A DNA stretch of 64,000 nt from Xylanibacter rarus (GTDB lineage Bacteria; Bacteroidota; Bacteroidia; Bacteroidales; Bacteroidaceae): the NCBI RefSeq assembly GCF_001275135.1, contig NZ_LFQU01000014.1, forward strand, positions 31,719 through 95,718, written 5' to 3'. Position 1 is the first letter of the stretch. The number at the start of each line of letters is the position of its first letter. The position numbers and the translations under genes are program-made. The notes below the pieces were generated by a model. The model searched no databases, was not told the DNA's origin, and saw nothing but the letters and a program-made list of their open reading frames with translations. Below, piece after piece: positions 55,654-64,000 of this stretch.

Positions 55654-56625
55654 TCACAACATACAGCGATAATGGTCAACGACTCCTAAAAGCCGATTGT
55701 TGTCGTCAACCACCAGCACCGAATGTATCTTATACTTGTTCATTATATTCTGAATGTCACTAATCTTAGTCTGCGGCGAAACTACCTTCGGTGTACGCGT
55801 CATAATATCACTGACAGTGCGGTCAAAGAATTCCGCCTGCCATTTTTCCATAGCCCTACGGATATCGCCATCTGTTATCAGACCGACAATCTTGTCGTCT
55901 ACGACAGCCACAGCCAGACCAAGTTTGCATTTGCTCACATGGATTATAGCTTCACCAAGATGCATCGTCGGCGGAACGACAGGCATATCATCTGTACGCA
56001 TAACATCGTATGCCGTTGTCAAAAGACGCTTTCCAAGTTCGCCTCCGGGATGGAACTGAGCAAAATCTCTTGGCTTGAAATCCCGTACACGCATAAGGGC
56101 AACAGCCAAAGCATCGCCCATAACAAGAGTAGCAGTCGTGCTGCTCGTTGGTGCAAGATTAAGCGGACACGCCTCTTTCTCTACCTGCACATGAAGATGC
56201 ACCGTGCTATATTTAGCCAACAACGAACCGGGATTTCCGCTCATGCCAATAATAGGAATGTTCATGTGAAGCACCATCGGGATAAAGCGCAATAGTTCAT
56301 CCGTCTGTCCGGAGTAGCTTATGGCCAAGACGACATCATCCTTTGTCATAACTCCGAGGTCGCCATGATAGACATCCAGCGGATTAATGAAGAATGACGG
56401 TGTTCCGGTACTTGACAATGTTGCAGCTATTTTGGCACCAATATGCCCGCTCTTACCAACTCCAGTAACTATCACTTTGCCATGGCATCCATACATCAAG
56501 GCAACGGCCTTATCGAAGTTATCATCCAATTGCGGAAGAAGTTCCATTACGGCCTGAGCCTCATCCTTTATACACTGGACGGCATACTCTCTTACATGAG
56601 TTAATCTTTCGTTAGCGACCATCAT
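55654..56625 (-). CDS. kdsD: Arabinose-5-phosphate isomerase (KpsF/GutQ/KdsD type)
   Basis: 323 residues. It converts ribulose-5-phosphate to arabinose-5-phosphate for Kdo. The SIS domain is VIVTGVGKSGHIGAKIAATL and LAISYSGQTDELL, with NLAPTSSTTATLVMGDALA and FHPGGELGKRLL. Two CBS motifs follow (VMRTDDMPVVPPT, DIMTRTPKVVSPQTKISDIQ). It lies 12 bp behind kdsA, whose product uses its product. Confidence 0.95.
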   Translation of the reverse strand: MMVANERLTHVREYAVQCIKDEAQAVMELLPQLDDNFDKAVALMYGCHGKVIVTGVGKSGHIGAKIAATLSSTGTPSFFINPLDVYHGDLGVMTKDDVVLAISYSGQTDELLRFIPMVLHMNIPIIGMSGNPGSLLAKYSTVHLHVQVEKEACPLNLAPTSSTTATLVMGDALAVALMRVRDFKPRDFAQFHPGGELGKRLLTTAYDVMRTDDMPVVPPTMHLGEAIIHVSKCKLGLAVAVVDDKIVGLITDGDIRRAMEKWQAEFFDRTVSDIMTRTPKVVSPQTKISDIQNIMNKYKIHSVLVVDDNNRLLGVVDHYRCML

Positions 56626-56637
56626 AAAATAAATACT

Positions 56638-57393
56638 TTATTTACAAATACTTTCAATAACTTTTTCCAAATCGTCAATACATAACATGTTTGGACCATC
56701 GCTCAATGCCTTATCAGGATCTGGATGTACTTCAAAAAAGTATCCGGTTGCACCAAAAGCCTTGGCAGCAAGAGCCATTGACGGCACGAAACGTCTGTCG
56801 CCAGAAGTCTTGCCTCCTCCACCGCCTGGTCTCTGCACGCTGTGCGTACAATCCATTATGACAGTGGGAACGATGTCGAGCATATCGGAAATATTCCTAA
56901 AATCCACCACAAGATTATTATAGCCATACATATTGCCGCGTTCGGTAAGCCATACATCTACTGCACCTGCATCCTTTGCTTTCTCCACAGGATAAACCAT
57001 ATCCTTTCCGCTTAAGAATTGCGCTTTTTTGATGTTGACAATGCGTCCTGTCTTGGCCGCAGCAACAAGCAGATCAGTCTGCCGGCAAAGGAATGCCGGT
57101 ATCTGAATAACGTCAGCCACCTCTCCAACTGGCTTAGCCTGCCAGCTCTCATGTATATCTGTCAATATCCTCAAGCCATACCGTTCTTTTATGTCTGATA
57201 GCATCTGCAGTCCGCGGTCGATACCGGGACCACGGAAAGAACTGATTGAAGTACGGTTCGCCTTATCAAAAGACGACTTGAAAATAATATCAGTGTTAAA
57301 CTTCTTGTTTATACGCACAAGACACTCTGCCACACGATTTAATAAATCCTGCGACTCTATAACACATGGGCCTGCTATGAAAACTCGCTGCAT
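56638..57393 (-). CDS. kdsA: 3-deoxy-8-phosphooctulonate synthase
   Basis: 251 residues, slightly shorter than E. coli KdsA (284). It condenses arabinose-5-phosphate with phosphoenolpyruvate to Kdo-8-phosphate, the core sugar of LPS. Motifs: FIAGPCVIESQDLL, ILTDIHESWQAKPVGEVAD, MDCTHSVQRPGGGGG and FEVHPDPDKALSDGPNML. First gene of the kdsA-kdsD pair, with its own promoter. Confidence 0.96.
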   Translation of the reverse strand: MQRVFIAGPCVIESQDLLNRVAECLVRINKKFNTDIIFKSSFDKANRTSISSFRGPGIDRGLQMLSDIKERYGLRILTDIHESWQAKPVGEVADVIQIPAFLCRQTDLLVAAAKTGRIVNIKKAQFLSGKDMVYPVEKAKDAGAVDVWLTERGNMYGYNNLVVDFRNISDMLDIVPTVIMDCTHSVQRPGGGGGKTSGDRRFVPSMALAAKAFGATGYFFEVHPDPDKALSDGPNMLCIDDLEKVIESICK

Positions 57394-57424
57394 CTTAAAA
57401 GTTTCACATATTGATTAAGATTTG

Positions 57425-57456
57425 CAAAGATAAATAATTTGTCCGTTTATTCCAAA
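57425..57456 (-). promoter_or_regulatory. Promoter of kdsA-kdsD
   Basis: Minus strand TTTG (complement of 57453-57456), 20-nt spacer, TATCTTTG (complement of 57425-57432). Confidence 0.7.
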
Positions 57457-57502
57457 TATTTAACACATATTGCCAAAACGCACAAAAAAACGGGATAAAA
57501 CA

Positions 57503-57534
57503 TTTGCTAATGTTAAATTAAATATCCATCTTTG
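57503..57534 (+). promoter_or_regulatory. Promoter of the outer-membrane barrel gene
   Basis: TTTG (57503-57506), 20-nt spacer, CATCTTTG (57527-57534), one base off the -7 consensus. Confidence 0.55.
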
Positions 57535-57616
57535 CAATCACATGCATGCTGTTTTGGTAAACGGCCTGCATAAAAACAATAGTTAATTAACCATTAAAGA
57601 AAAGAAAGGATTTAGT

Positions 57617-58153
57617 ATGAAGAAATTTTTCATGACTTTAGCTGTCGTTATGATTGCTGTATGCGCTAACGCACAGGTTTATTTAGGTGGTAATGTTGGT
57701 ATTGCAAGTGTTGATTACGGCGGCGACGACGATGAAACAATCTATAGCCTGCTTCCTGAAATTGGATATAAGTTCAACGACAACTGGGCTGCCGGTGTTA
57801 TGTTCGGATGGTCTAAGGCAGGACTCCAGATTGACAATGGCGAGTTTGCTACATCAGAGCGTCTTACTACTCACACATTTGAAATCAGCCCCTATGCACG
57901 TTATACATTCCTGCACAGCAAACTTATCAATGTATTCTGTGAAGGTGGTTTCGGATACAAGCACTACAACGGAGCTGACGACGTATTGTCTATAGGATTG
58001 AAACCGGGCGTTGAGCTCAAGGTTGACAAATTTAGCCTTGTTGCACGTGTTGGCTTCATCGGATATACAAAGAACGACAACACAGACGTAAGTGCCTGGG
58101 GTATGGACTTCGACGGAAACAATATTTCATTAGGTGTATATTATAACTTCTAA
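57617..58153 (+). CDS. Small outer-membrane beta-barrel protein
   Basis: 178 residues. Signal peptide MKKFFMTLAVVMIAVCANAQ. The mature protein has alternating strands (VYLGGNVGIASVDYGGDDDE, NWAAGVMFGWSKAGLQ, ISPYARYTF) and ends in NISLGVYYNF, the C-terminal Phe signal for outer-membrane insertion. About eight strands are expected, like OmpX/OmpW-size barrels. Specific function unknown. Confidence 0.9.
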   Translation: MKKFFMTLAVVMIAVCANAQVYLGGNVGIASVDYGGDDDETIYSLLPEIGYKFNDNWAAGVMFGWSKAGLQIDNGEFATSERLTTHTFEISPYARYTFLHSKLINVFCEGGFGYKHYNGADDVLSIGLKPGVELKVDKFSLVARVGFIGYTKNDNTDVSAWGMDFDGNNISLGVYYNF

Positions 58154-58178
58154 GTTTCTAATAATAACACAAAATAGA

Positions 58179-58212
58179 AAACAGGTTGCGTCTTATTTGA
58201 CGCAACCTGTTT
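58179..58212 (+). terminator. Terminator of the barrel gene
   Basis: 14-bp perfect stem AAACAGGTTGCGTC (58179-58192) / GACGCAACCTGTTT (58199-58212), then a T run. 25 bp past the stop. Confidence 0.93.
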
Positions 58213-58327
58213 TTTTATATCTGCAAAAATTAATATCCAAAGTGCAAATCCAGACACTTCAATTTGGCAAAGCCAACATGATTTATACGAACCTACAGCC
58301 TGTATAAACCTATATTAATATGTAAAA

Positions 58328-58996
58328 TCAATAATACTGATGCCAACCTTCATATATGGTAGGATCATCTATCCCGGCATCACGCAAAGCTTCTTTACGT
58401 TCAACACAGGTGCCGCACTTGCCACAATGCTTCTCTCCGCCCTTATAGCAGCTCCATGTCTCTGCATAGTTTATGCCTAAAGCCTTTCCCCTGCGTGCAA
58501 TATCCGTCTTGGTTATATCGGTATATGGAGCCATGACCTCAATGCCCGGATAAGTTCCAAGTCTTGTAGCGTCGCTCATCGCCTTGATAAAGTCAGCACG
58601 GCAGTCAGGATAAATGGCATGGTCGCCGCCATGATTTGCAATCAACACATATTTAAGTCCGTTGCTCTCCGCTATACCGGCAGCAATAGAAAGCATAATG
58701 CCGTTTCGGAATGGCACCACCGTAGACTTCATGTTTTCAGCCTCATAATGGCCTTCGGGTATAGCCTCCGCTCCCTCAAGCAACGAACTTTTAAAATACT
58801 TGCCCATGAAATCCAGGTCAATAACAATGTGCTTTATTCCTAATCTTTCACAATGCAACTTTGCAAATGCAATTTCACGCTTATTATGGTTGCTGCCATA
58901 ATCGAAAGAAATACCCAAAGCTATCCGCTCCCTCATTTCATACAGCAGCGTAACGCTGTCCATTCCACCGCTCACGATAATAATAGAATCTTTCAT
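58328..58996 (-). CDS. queC: 7-cyano-7-deazaguanine synthase
   Basis: 222 residues from ATG 58996; an in-frame ATG at 59056 would add 20 residues before the ATP loop. It converts carboxydeazaguanine to preQ0 in queuosine synthesis. The PP-loop is IIIVSGGMDSVTLLYEM. The zinc site is WSCYKGGEKHCGKCGTCVER. Other que genes are not in the window. Confidence 0.94.
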   Translation of the reverse strand: MKDSIIIVSGGMDSVTLLYEMRERIALGISFDYGSNHNKREIAFAKLHCERLGIKHIVIDLDFMGKYFKSSLLEGAEAIPEGHYEAENMKSTVVPFRNGIMLSIAAGIAESNGLKYVLIANHGGDHAIYPDCRADFIKAMSDATRLGTYPGIEVMAPYTDITKTDIARRGKALGINYAETWSCYKGGEKHCGKCGTCVERKEALRDAGIDDPTIYEGWHQYY

Positions 58997-59474
58997 ATCG
59001 TCTATATTTTTTATATTATAATCATCAAAATAAGCACAAGACACACAACGTGCCAACTAAACACGCCGGCAAATCAACGTAAACTACGTTCTTGCGTTTT
59101 TTTATTTATGGCGTAAAATTAATAATAAAAAATGTAAATCTGATATATTTCAGCTATAAATTTACACATAAAGTTAATTCTGTTTATACACTACTATTAC
59201 TATGCATTGCCACTATCATACACTAAAAGCCGTTTCCGTAAGCATGCCAAGTCTACTTGTTAAAAAGTTTCATCAAATTTACAAAAAATAACACTAAATA
59301 TAGCAGACATAGCAAAAAACCTCATACCTTTGTTTTACCGCAGACGAATAACATCATATTATTAAAACCGCAATAAGATTAACGATTAAAAAGCAAAACG
59401 CACAAAGTCATTACAATATACAATATGATTTTTACCTGAATAAGCCTATAACAATAATTTAAAATTATAAAATT
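58997..59474. other. Divergent spacer between queC and the small-peptide gene
   Basis: No gene supported. It holds the TACCTTTG box at 59325-59332 for the downstream genes, with a 135-nt AT-rich leader behind it. A weak inverted repeat TGTAAAT / ATTTACA near 59131-59165 is the only other structure. Confidence 0.5.
59325..59332 (+). promoter_or_regulatory. -7 box for the small peptide and GLUG lipoprotein
   Basis: TACCTTTG; no clear -33 TTG. Leader to the peptide ATG about 135 nt. Confidence 0.5.
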
Positions 59475-59612
59475 ATGAAAACTAAAGAAGAAAATTACGA
59501 ATCACCATCATGCAAAACCATCGAAATTGAAGCAGAACAGATTATCTGTGGAAGCGGAGACGGTAAAACAGCCACACACGAAGGCTTTGAAGAAGAAGAA
59601 TATGAATGGTAA
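59475..59612 (+). CDS. 45-residue acidic peptide of unknown function
   Basis: ATG 59475 to TAA 59610-59612. The sequence begins MKTKEENYESPSCKTIEIEA, then EQIICGSGDGKTATHEGF, and ends EEEEYEW. It has no signal peptide or membrane segment. The pattern (short basic start, Pro, alternating hydrophobic/acid strand, a Cys-Gly-Ser-Gly turn, Asp/Glu-rich tail ending in Trp) recalls small peptides that I have seen ahead of surface-lipoprotein genes in Bacteroidales, but I cannot name a family. It is 43 bp before the GLUG lipoprotein and shares its only visible promoter. A precursor peptide or a co-factor of the lipoprotein are both possible. Confidence 0.6.
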   Translation: MKTKEENYESPSCKTIEIEAEQIICGSGDGKTATHEGFEEEEYEW

Positions 59613-59655
59613 GTATATTTCAGACAAGAAATTAAAGACATAAACTTAGACAAAA

Positions 59656-61725
59656 ATGACAAGCAACACTAATATGATCAGCATTCTGTGTTTTGCAGCA
59701 ATGCTGACTGCATTTGTGTCGTGTACCGAAGACGAAAAGGACGACACACAATCAGGCAAAAAAGTTTTTACAAGTTTTGTTGCGGGCTCAGGCAGCATAA
59801 CCCGCACTCAGCTCACTGAAGGCAACAGCGTTGAATGGGAAACTGGTGATGAAATTTCATTATTCGACCCGTCTGACAACAACCGCTTCAGCACATCACA
59901 AAGCGGACCATCTGTTACGTTTACCGGTATGGCAGACGAAACGAGTTCAACGTATTACGCTCTGTATCCTTATGATGCGAAGGCTACAATTTCAGGCACA
60001 ACAATAACTACATCGCTTAATGCCACTCAGACATCAAGAACAGGGAGTTTTGCCAAAGGCCTTAATCCATCAGTAGCAACAACCACCAACAGGGAACTGG
60101 TATTCAAGAACACATGCGCCGTGGTGAAGTTCACACTGAACAGCGGCAACAATGTGGTGAAAAAGGCAGTGTTCAGAGGCAATGGCGGAGAACCCTTAGC
60201 CGGCACCATTGTAATAGATGCAGCATCAAACGATCCTTCGGCTTCAGTACAGGCAGAGGGAGCAGCTTCAGAAGTGACGCTTACGGGCAACTTCATTTCA
60301 GGCAGTACATACTATCTCGTTGTAGCACCGGGCACGCTAAGCAACGGACTGACTCTGACATTATATGATGAAAACGGCAATGGCTACATGCGTTCAGGCA
60401 AGAAAGAAACAAATCTTACTGCCGGACACATACTTGATTTAGGTACGATAAATGCCGAAACATTTGCTTCATACTCTAAAACGGACGGCACATACCACAT
60501 ATTCAACGCCGCCGGCCTGGAGGAATGGGCAAAACAAGAAGACTGCCTTACAAGCAACGTTGTCATAGAAAACAACATTGACATGTCCGGTATAAGCTGG
60601 ACACCAGTCGGCACAAATATGCAAAACGGATATTCAGGCGACTTCAACGGGAACAACAAAACTATCAACGGCTTAAGCATAAAGAGCGAAGCCTCAAACA
60701 TAGGGTTCTTCAGCGGACTGGCCTCCAATGCCAAAGTGCATGACATCAAATTTACAAATGCATCGGTAGAAGGAAACCTATCTTCATCGTATGCCGGCGT
60801 TGTTGCAGGTGCAAGCTTCGGAATAATCAACAATTGCGACATAAGCAAAGCTACGGTAACAGGATATTGCGCGGGGGCGATAACGGGCAACAACAGCGTG
60901 CAGGTTAACAACTGCGACGTATCAGACGCAACCGTCAGTGCAAATAACATCGCCGGAGGCATTGCCGCTTTAAGTTACGGTAAAATTGAATACTGCACAG
61001 TATCTGGCAGTTCTACAATTACAGCTGGCGGCACCAGCTCACGTGCAGGAGGCATCGTAGGCTCAACATCGCAAGAAAGTGGAGTTGAGACAAGCGGCAG
61101 ACTATTGAAATGTGCCGTAGACGGCGCAACCATATCAGGCGTATTGGCCGGAGGCATTGCCGGAGAAAGCAGTTTCGGAATTGTAGCCCAATGCGTGGCA
61201 AACCGTTTAAACATAACATCAAGCACATCAAAAGAAAGTGTGCGTCTTGGCGGCATTGTTGGCTATAACACACGTGGAGATGTCGTAGCCAGCTACTCCG
61301 CCTACTCAACCATTGGAGACGCATCTTTACAGGCAGAGGCCATGGGAGGAATTGTCGGTTATAACTACAACGAATCAGCCTATGTTTATGGTTGCTATTC
61401 AACCCATGTGGGATTTTACGGCAGTGTCAGCGGTGAAGAATCAGGCATAGGCTCTATCGCAGGATATACAAGCGGACATGTCACATCTTGCTATGCAGTG
61501 CTGCCTGACGGCATTACAGCCATAAAGCTTGTCGGCAAATCCACACCATATACTCTTGACCATTGCGTTGAAGCCGGAGAAAACAATTACGAAGCACTAA
61601 TCGATAACGTAACAGACCTTAATGCTGCCGACGGCTCTACATGGAAAGCAGAGAACATATGGAAACTGACAGCAGGAACAACTCCTGCAATTGAATCAGA
61701 ATATATCGGGGAAAACGCCAACTAA
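59656..61725 (+). CDS. Fimbrillin-like / GLUG-repeat surface lipoprotein
   Basis: 689 residues. Lipobox FVSCTED, Cys23 (an in-frame ATG at 59674 is an alternative start). Residues about 40-275 resemble the N-terminal domain of Bacteroidota fimbrillin-like lipoproteins (ITRTQLTEGNSVEWETGDEI, TYYALYPYDA, CAVVKFTLNS). Residues about 320-640 are GLUG-type repeats, seen as GYSGDFNGNNKTINGLSI and repeated GGI-G/A units (AGGIAALSYGKIEYC, AGGIVGSTSQ, AGGIAGESSFGIVAQC, LGGIVGYNTRGDVVASY, MGGIVGYNYN). They should stack into a beta-helix. Probably exposed on the cell surface for adhesion or glycan binding (inference). Confidence 0.85.
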   Translation: MTSNTNMISILCFAAMLTAFVSCTEDEKDDTQSGKKVFTSFVAGSGSITRTQLTEGNSVEWETGDEISLFDPSDNNRFSTSQSGPSVTFTGMADETSSTYYALYPYDAKATISGTTITTSLNATQTSRTGSFAKGLNPSVATTTNRELVFKNTCAVVKFTLNSGNNVVKKAVFRGNGGEPLAGTIVIDAASNDPSASVQAEGAASEVTLTGNFISGSTYYLVVAPGTLSNGLTLTLYDENGNGYMRSGKKETNLTAGHILDLGTINAETFASYSKTDGTYHIFNAAGLEEWAKQEDCLTSNVVIENNIDMSGISWTPVGTNMQNGYSGDFNGNNKTINGLSIKSEASNIGFFSGLASNAKVHDIKFTNASVEGNLSSSYAGVVAGASFGIINNCDISKATVTGYCAGAITGNNSVQVNNCDVSDATVSANNIAGGIAALSYGKIEYCTVSGSSTITAGGTSSRAGGIVGSTSQESGVETSGRLLKCAVDGATISGVLAGGIAGESSFGIVAQCVANRLNITSSTSKESVRLGGIVGYNTRGDVVASYSAYSTIGDASLQAEAMGGIVGYNYNESAYVYGCYSTHVGFYGSVSGEESGIGSIAGYTSGHVTSCYAVLPDGITAIKLVGKSTPYTLDHCVEAGENNYEALIDNVTDLNAADGSTWKAENIWKLTAGTTPAIESEYIGENAN

Positions 61726-61752
61726 GCGTTGTCGTGAAACCGCAAGCAAAAG

Positions 61753-61806
61753 AACATCCCCATCAAATATCTTATTCATAAAGAGATGATGGGGATGTTT
61801 TTTATC
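61753..61806 (+). terminator. Terminator of the GLUG lipoprotein gene
   Basis: AACATCCCCATCA (61753-61765) / TGATGGGGATGTT (61787-61799), then a T run. 27 bp past the stop. Confidence 0.88.
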
Positions 61807-62343
61807 CCAAATCTGCCACTAGGATTCGGTCTGTATTTTTGCTTTATATTGAGCGGATTTTCATTATATTTTTCGCAGGCACAGTGGACTATGTCAAGAA
61901 AAATATGACAAAAAGACGCCAATAGAAACAAAAAGACAGGCTGAAAGCATCAATGCCAAAAATTGATAAAGTAATATGCGGTCTAATTTCCGATTTAGGT
62001 TTATGCCTTCAGACAAAGCTTTCTAATCAGGAACTATCAGACATGGCTGCAAGTTACACAGCTTGCAGAAAGATGGAACGCTCATAATTGCCTTTGAAAT
62101 TCCAGCATTCAGCATAACGGCATGTACGCATTAAGACCGCAGCACACCCAAAATTCAAAAGTGAAGAAATAATATATCACATAGGAATAAAAAAATCAGC
62201 AGACAGTTAACACCAGAGGTTTGCAATAACGACAAAGAAATATTTAATGCCCGATTGCTAAGCAGAGGTTACATTCAGATTAACATCATGTCAAAAATTT
62301 TAAAATAATCATTTACACTTAATTGTATATCAATTAAAATTGC
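61807..62343. other. Gene-free gap with two-hairpin element copy 2
   Basis: 61856-62002 is the second copy of the dispersed element. From 62003 to the pgk promoter only a small hairpin CTGCAAG / CTTGCAG near 62047-62068 stands out. No gene supported. Confidence 0.6.
61856..62002 (-). repeat. Dispersed two-hairpin element, copy 2
   Basis: Closely similar to 2555-2700. Hairpin 1 pairs ATATTTTT (61866-61873) with AAAAATAT (61899-61906) around CACAG (61880-61884) / CTATG (61889-61893). Hairpin 2 pairs ATCAAT (61949-61954) with ATTGAT (61962-61967). Compared with copy 1 one outer pair changes from G-C to T-A on both sides. Confidence 0.65.
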
Positions 62344-62351
62344 TAACTTTG
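62344..62351 (+). promoter_or_regulatory. -7 box of pgk
   Basis: TAACTTTG with a TTG at 62323-62325, 18 nt upstream. Leader about 50 nt. Confidence 0.6.
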
Positions 62352-62406
62352 CGTGCAAAATAAAAACTGACAGTTTATAACTTATATAAAATAAATAGAA
62401 ACTAAT

Positions 62407-63654
62407 ATGAAAATCGATCAATTCAATTTTGCCGGTAAGAAGGCTATTGTCCGTGTTGACTTCAATGTGCCATTGGATGAAAATGGTAACGTTACAGACG
62501 ACACACGTATCCGTGGTGCCCTGCCTACACTGAAGAAAATTCTTGCAGACGGTGGTAGCGTTATTATGATGAGCCACATGGGCAAGCCAAAAGGTAAGGT
62601 TAACCCTAAAATGTCACTCAGCCAGATTGTTAAGAACGTTTCTGAGCACCTGGGCGTTGAAGTGAAATTTGCCCCTGACTGCGCAAATGCAAGTGCTGAA
62701 GCTTCTGCCCTGAAACCAGGAGAGGCACTTCTGCTCGAGAATCTGCGTTTCTATCCTGAAGAAGAGGGAAAACCCGTAGGAATAGACAAAGAAGACCCTG
62801 CATACGATGCTGCAAAGAAAGAAATGAAAGAGCGTCAGAAAGAATTTGCAAAGAAACTTGCTTCTTACGCTGACTGCTACGTAATGGACGCATTCGGTAC
62901 AGCTCACCGCAAGCACGCATCAACAGCTGTTATCGACGAATACTTTGACGGCGACCACAAGATGCTGGGATATTTGATGGAAAAAGAGGTTAACGCCGTT
63001 GACAATGTTCTCAGCAACATCAAGCGTCCGTTCACTGCCATCATGGGTGGTTCTAAGGTATCTACAAAGATTGGTATCATCGAGAACCTGCTCGGAAAAG
63101 TTGACAACCTGATTCTGTGCGGTGGTATGACATATACATTCGCAAAGGCTCAGGGCGGTAAGATTGGTAACTCTATCTGCGAGAACGACAAGCTGGACGT
63201 TGCTCTTGATGTTATCAAGAAGGCAAAAGAGAACAACGTTAACTTGGTTCTGGGTACAGACTGCGTTGCTGCTGACGACTTCTCTAACGATGCAAACACA
63301 CAGGTTTGCATGTCTGACAACATTCCCGAAGGCTGGGAAGGCATGGACGCAGGTCCTGAGACACGCAAGGCATTTGCTGATGCAATCAAAGACGCCAAGA
63401 CAATTCTGTGGAACGGTCCTGCCGGTGTATTTGAGTTTGAGAAATTCACAGACGGTTCAAGAGCAATTGCTGAGGCTATAGCAGAAGCTACATCTAAGGG
63501 AGCATTCTCTCTCATAGGCGGTGGCGACTCTGTTGCTTGTATCAACAAGTTTGGTATGGCAGACAAAGTGTCATACATCTCTACCGGTGGTGGTGCTCTG
63601 CTCGAAGCTATCGAAGGAAAAGTTCTTCCCGGTGTTGCAGCTATCAACGAATAA
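62407..63654 (+). CDS. pgk: Phosphoglycerate kinase
   Basis: 415 residues, full length. It transfers phosphate from 1,3-bisphosphoglycerate to ADP in glycolysis. Motifs: [92 protein letters not shown] and the C-terminal GGGDSVAC ... [13 protein letters not shown]. Codon use is biased toward a few codons, as in highly expressed genes. Confidence 0.97.
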   Translation: MKIDQFNFAGKKAIVRVDFNVPLDENGNVTDDTRIRGALPTLKKILADGGSVIMMSHMGKPKGKVNPKMSLSQIVKNVSEHLGVEVKFAPDCANASAEASALKPGEALLLENLRFYPEEEGKPVGIDKEDPAYDAAKKEMKERQKEFAKKLASYADCYVMDAFGTAHRKHASTAVIDEYFDGDHKMLGYLMEKEVNAVDNVLSNIKRPFTAIMGGSKVSTKIGIIENLLGKVDNLILCGGMTYTFAKAQGGKIGNSICENDKLDVALDVIKKAKENNVNLVLGTDCVAADDFSNDANTQVCMSDNIPEGWEGMDAGPETRKAFADAIKDAKTILWNGPAGVFEFEKFTDGSRAIAEAIAEATSKGAFSLIGGGDSVACINKFGMADKVSYISTGGGALLEAIEGKVLPGVAAINE

Positions 63655-63676
63655 TATATTCTTAAACAGCATAAAT

Positions 63677-63707
63677 AAAGGCGTCTGTAATTACTACAGA
63701 TGCCTTT
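63677..63707 (+). terminator. Terminator of pgk
   Basis: AAAGGCGTCTGTA (63677-63689) / TACAGATGCCTTT (63695-63707), T-rich tail, 22 bp past the stop. Confidence 0.88.
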
Positions 63708-63914
63708 TTATTTTTATTATATCCACAAAGCACTTTTCTTAGCGCCTATACATAAAATTGTTGCTTGGAAAAATATGCGTATCAAATATAAAGTATTGAC
63801 AACCAATAACAGTTACAAGTTTAACAGAAGTCAACTTTAATCAGGGAAAGGACTCTTTGAAGTCAACCAAATTTAGAAAAAGACAATGCAATAACTGTAA
63901 AAAACGTTTTTAAG

Positions 63915-64000
63915 AAACTCATCACTCGTCACATCATAGCATAACTGCCTGTGATCCAAACATTTGCAGTGTGACGAGTTAAGATTTCAACTCATCACAC
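63915..64000 (+). repeat. TCATCAC/GTGATGA hairpin array, copy B, cut by the window end
   Basis: ACTCGTCACA (63924-63933) pairs with TGTGACGAGT (63970-63979). Direct repeats AACTCATCAC (63916-63925) and AACTCATCACAC (63989-64000) flank it. The last arm matches the left arm of hairpin 2 in copy A at 22687-22698; its partner would lie beyond the window. Confidence 0.6.

Overview
The window looks like chromosomal DNA of an anaerobic Bacteroidota, most likely Prevotellaceae (inference from content, not from a database search). Signs are many TAnnTTTG -7 boxes, often with a TTG/TTTG about 20 nt upstream, and weak Shine-Dalgarno sequences. Short lipoprotein signals, a fused nuoCD in a complex I operon without nuoEFG, a long-form PurF-like enzyme, DUF4494 and a fimbrillin-like GLUG lipoprotein point the same way. 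Most of the window is housekeeping DNA. I see no rRNA, tRNA, CRISPR array, prophage or insertion sequence.

Layout. 1-2125: 5' part of an RND efflux adaptor divergent from an AraC-type regulator. 2790-11945: a minus-strand operon wza-like / glmS / purF-like / carA / carB, which groups three glutamine amidotransferases behind one well-formed promoter. 12097-15418: uxaC, ansA, rubrerythrin. 16007-21424: a lipocalin/MliC-like lipoprotein, dapA, a DMT permease, truA and a short ComEC. 21674-26547: a flavodoxin-ferredoxin protein, an iron-sulfur flavoprotein, a YggS-type PLP protein, DUF4494, an unknown exported protein, menA. 26822-34064: HD protein, periplasmic cyclophilin, lysS, gpsA, pgi, HAD phosphatase. 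34198-36725: fabI, a YbjQ-type protein, mnmA. 37429-47617: nuoA-B-CD-H-I-J-K-L-M-N. 47750-54153: BadF/BadG-type sugar kinase, radA, an orphan ABC-type binding lipoprotein with a large TPR protein. 54349-58996: phospholipase D-like protein, kdsA-kdsD, a small outer-membrane barrel, queC. 59475-63654: a 45-residue peptide gene followed by a GLUG-repeat lipoprotein, then pgk.

The genes cover amino-sugar, purine and carbamoyl-phosphate supply from glutamine, envelope building (Wza, Kdo, PLD, FabI), central carbon metabolism (pgi, pgk, gpsA, uxaC) and anaerobic respiration (Nuo, MenA, rubrerythrin, flavoproteins).

The least explained content is in the gene-free gaps. There are clusters of short AAAAGG-nnn-CCTTTT palindromes in four gaps; a ~145-bp two-hairpin element present twice with one compensatory base pair; TCATCAC/GTGATGA hairpin arrays in two gaps; and a long near-perfect hairpin at 15676-15726. 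There are also candidate structured leaders in front of menA, lysS and the orphan binding lipoprotein. The small peptide plus GLUG lipoprotein pair is the best protein-level candidate for something undescribed.
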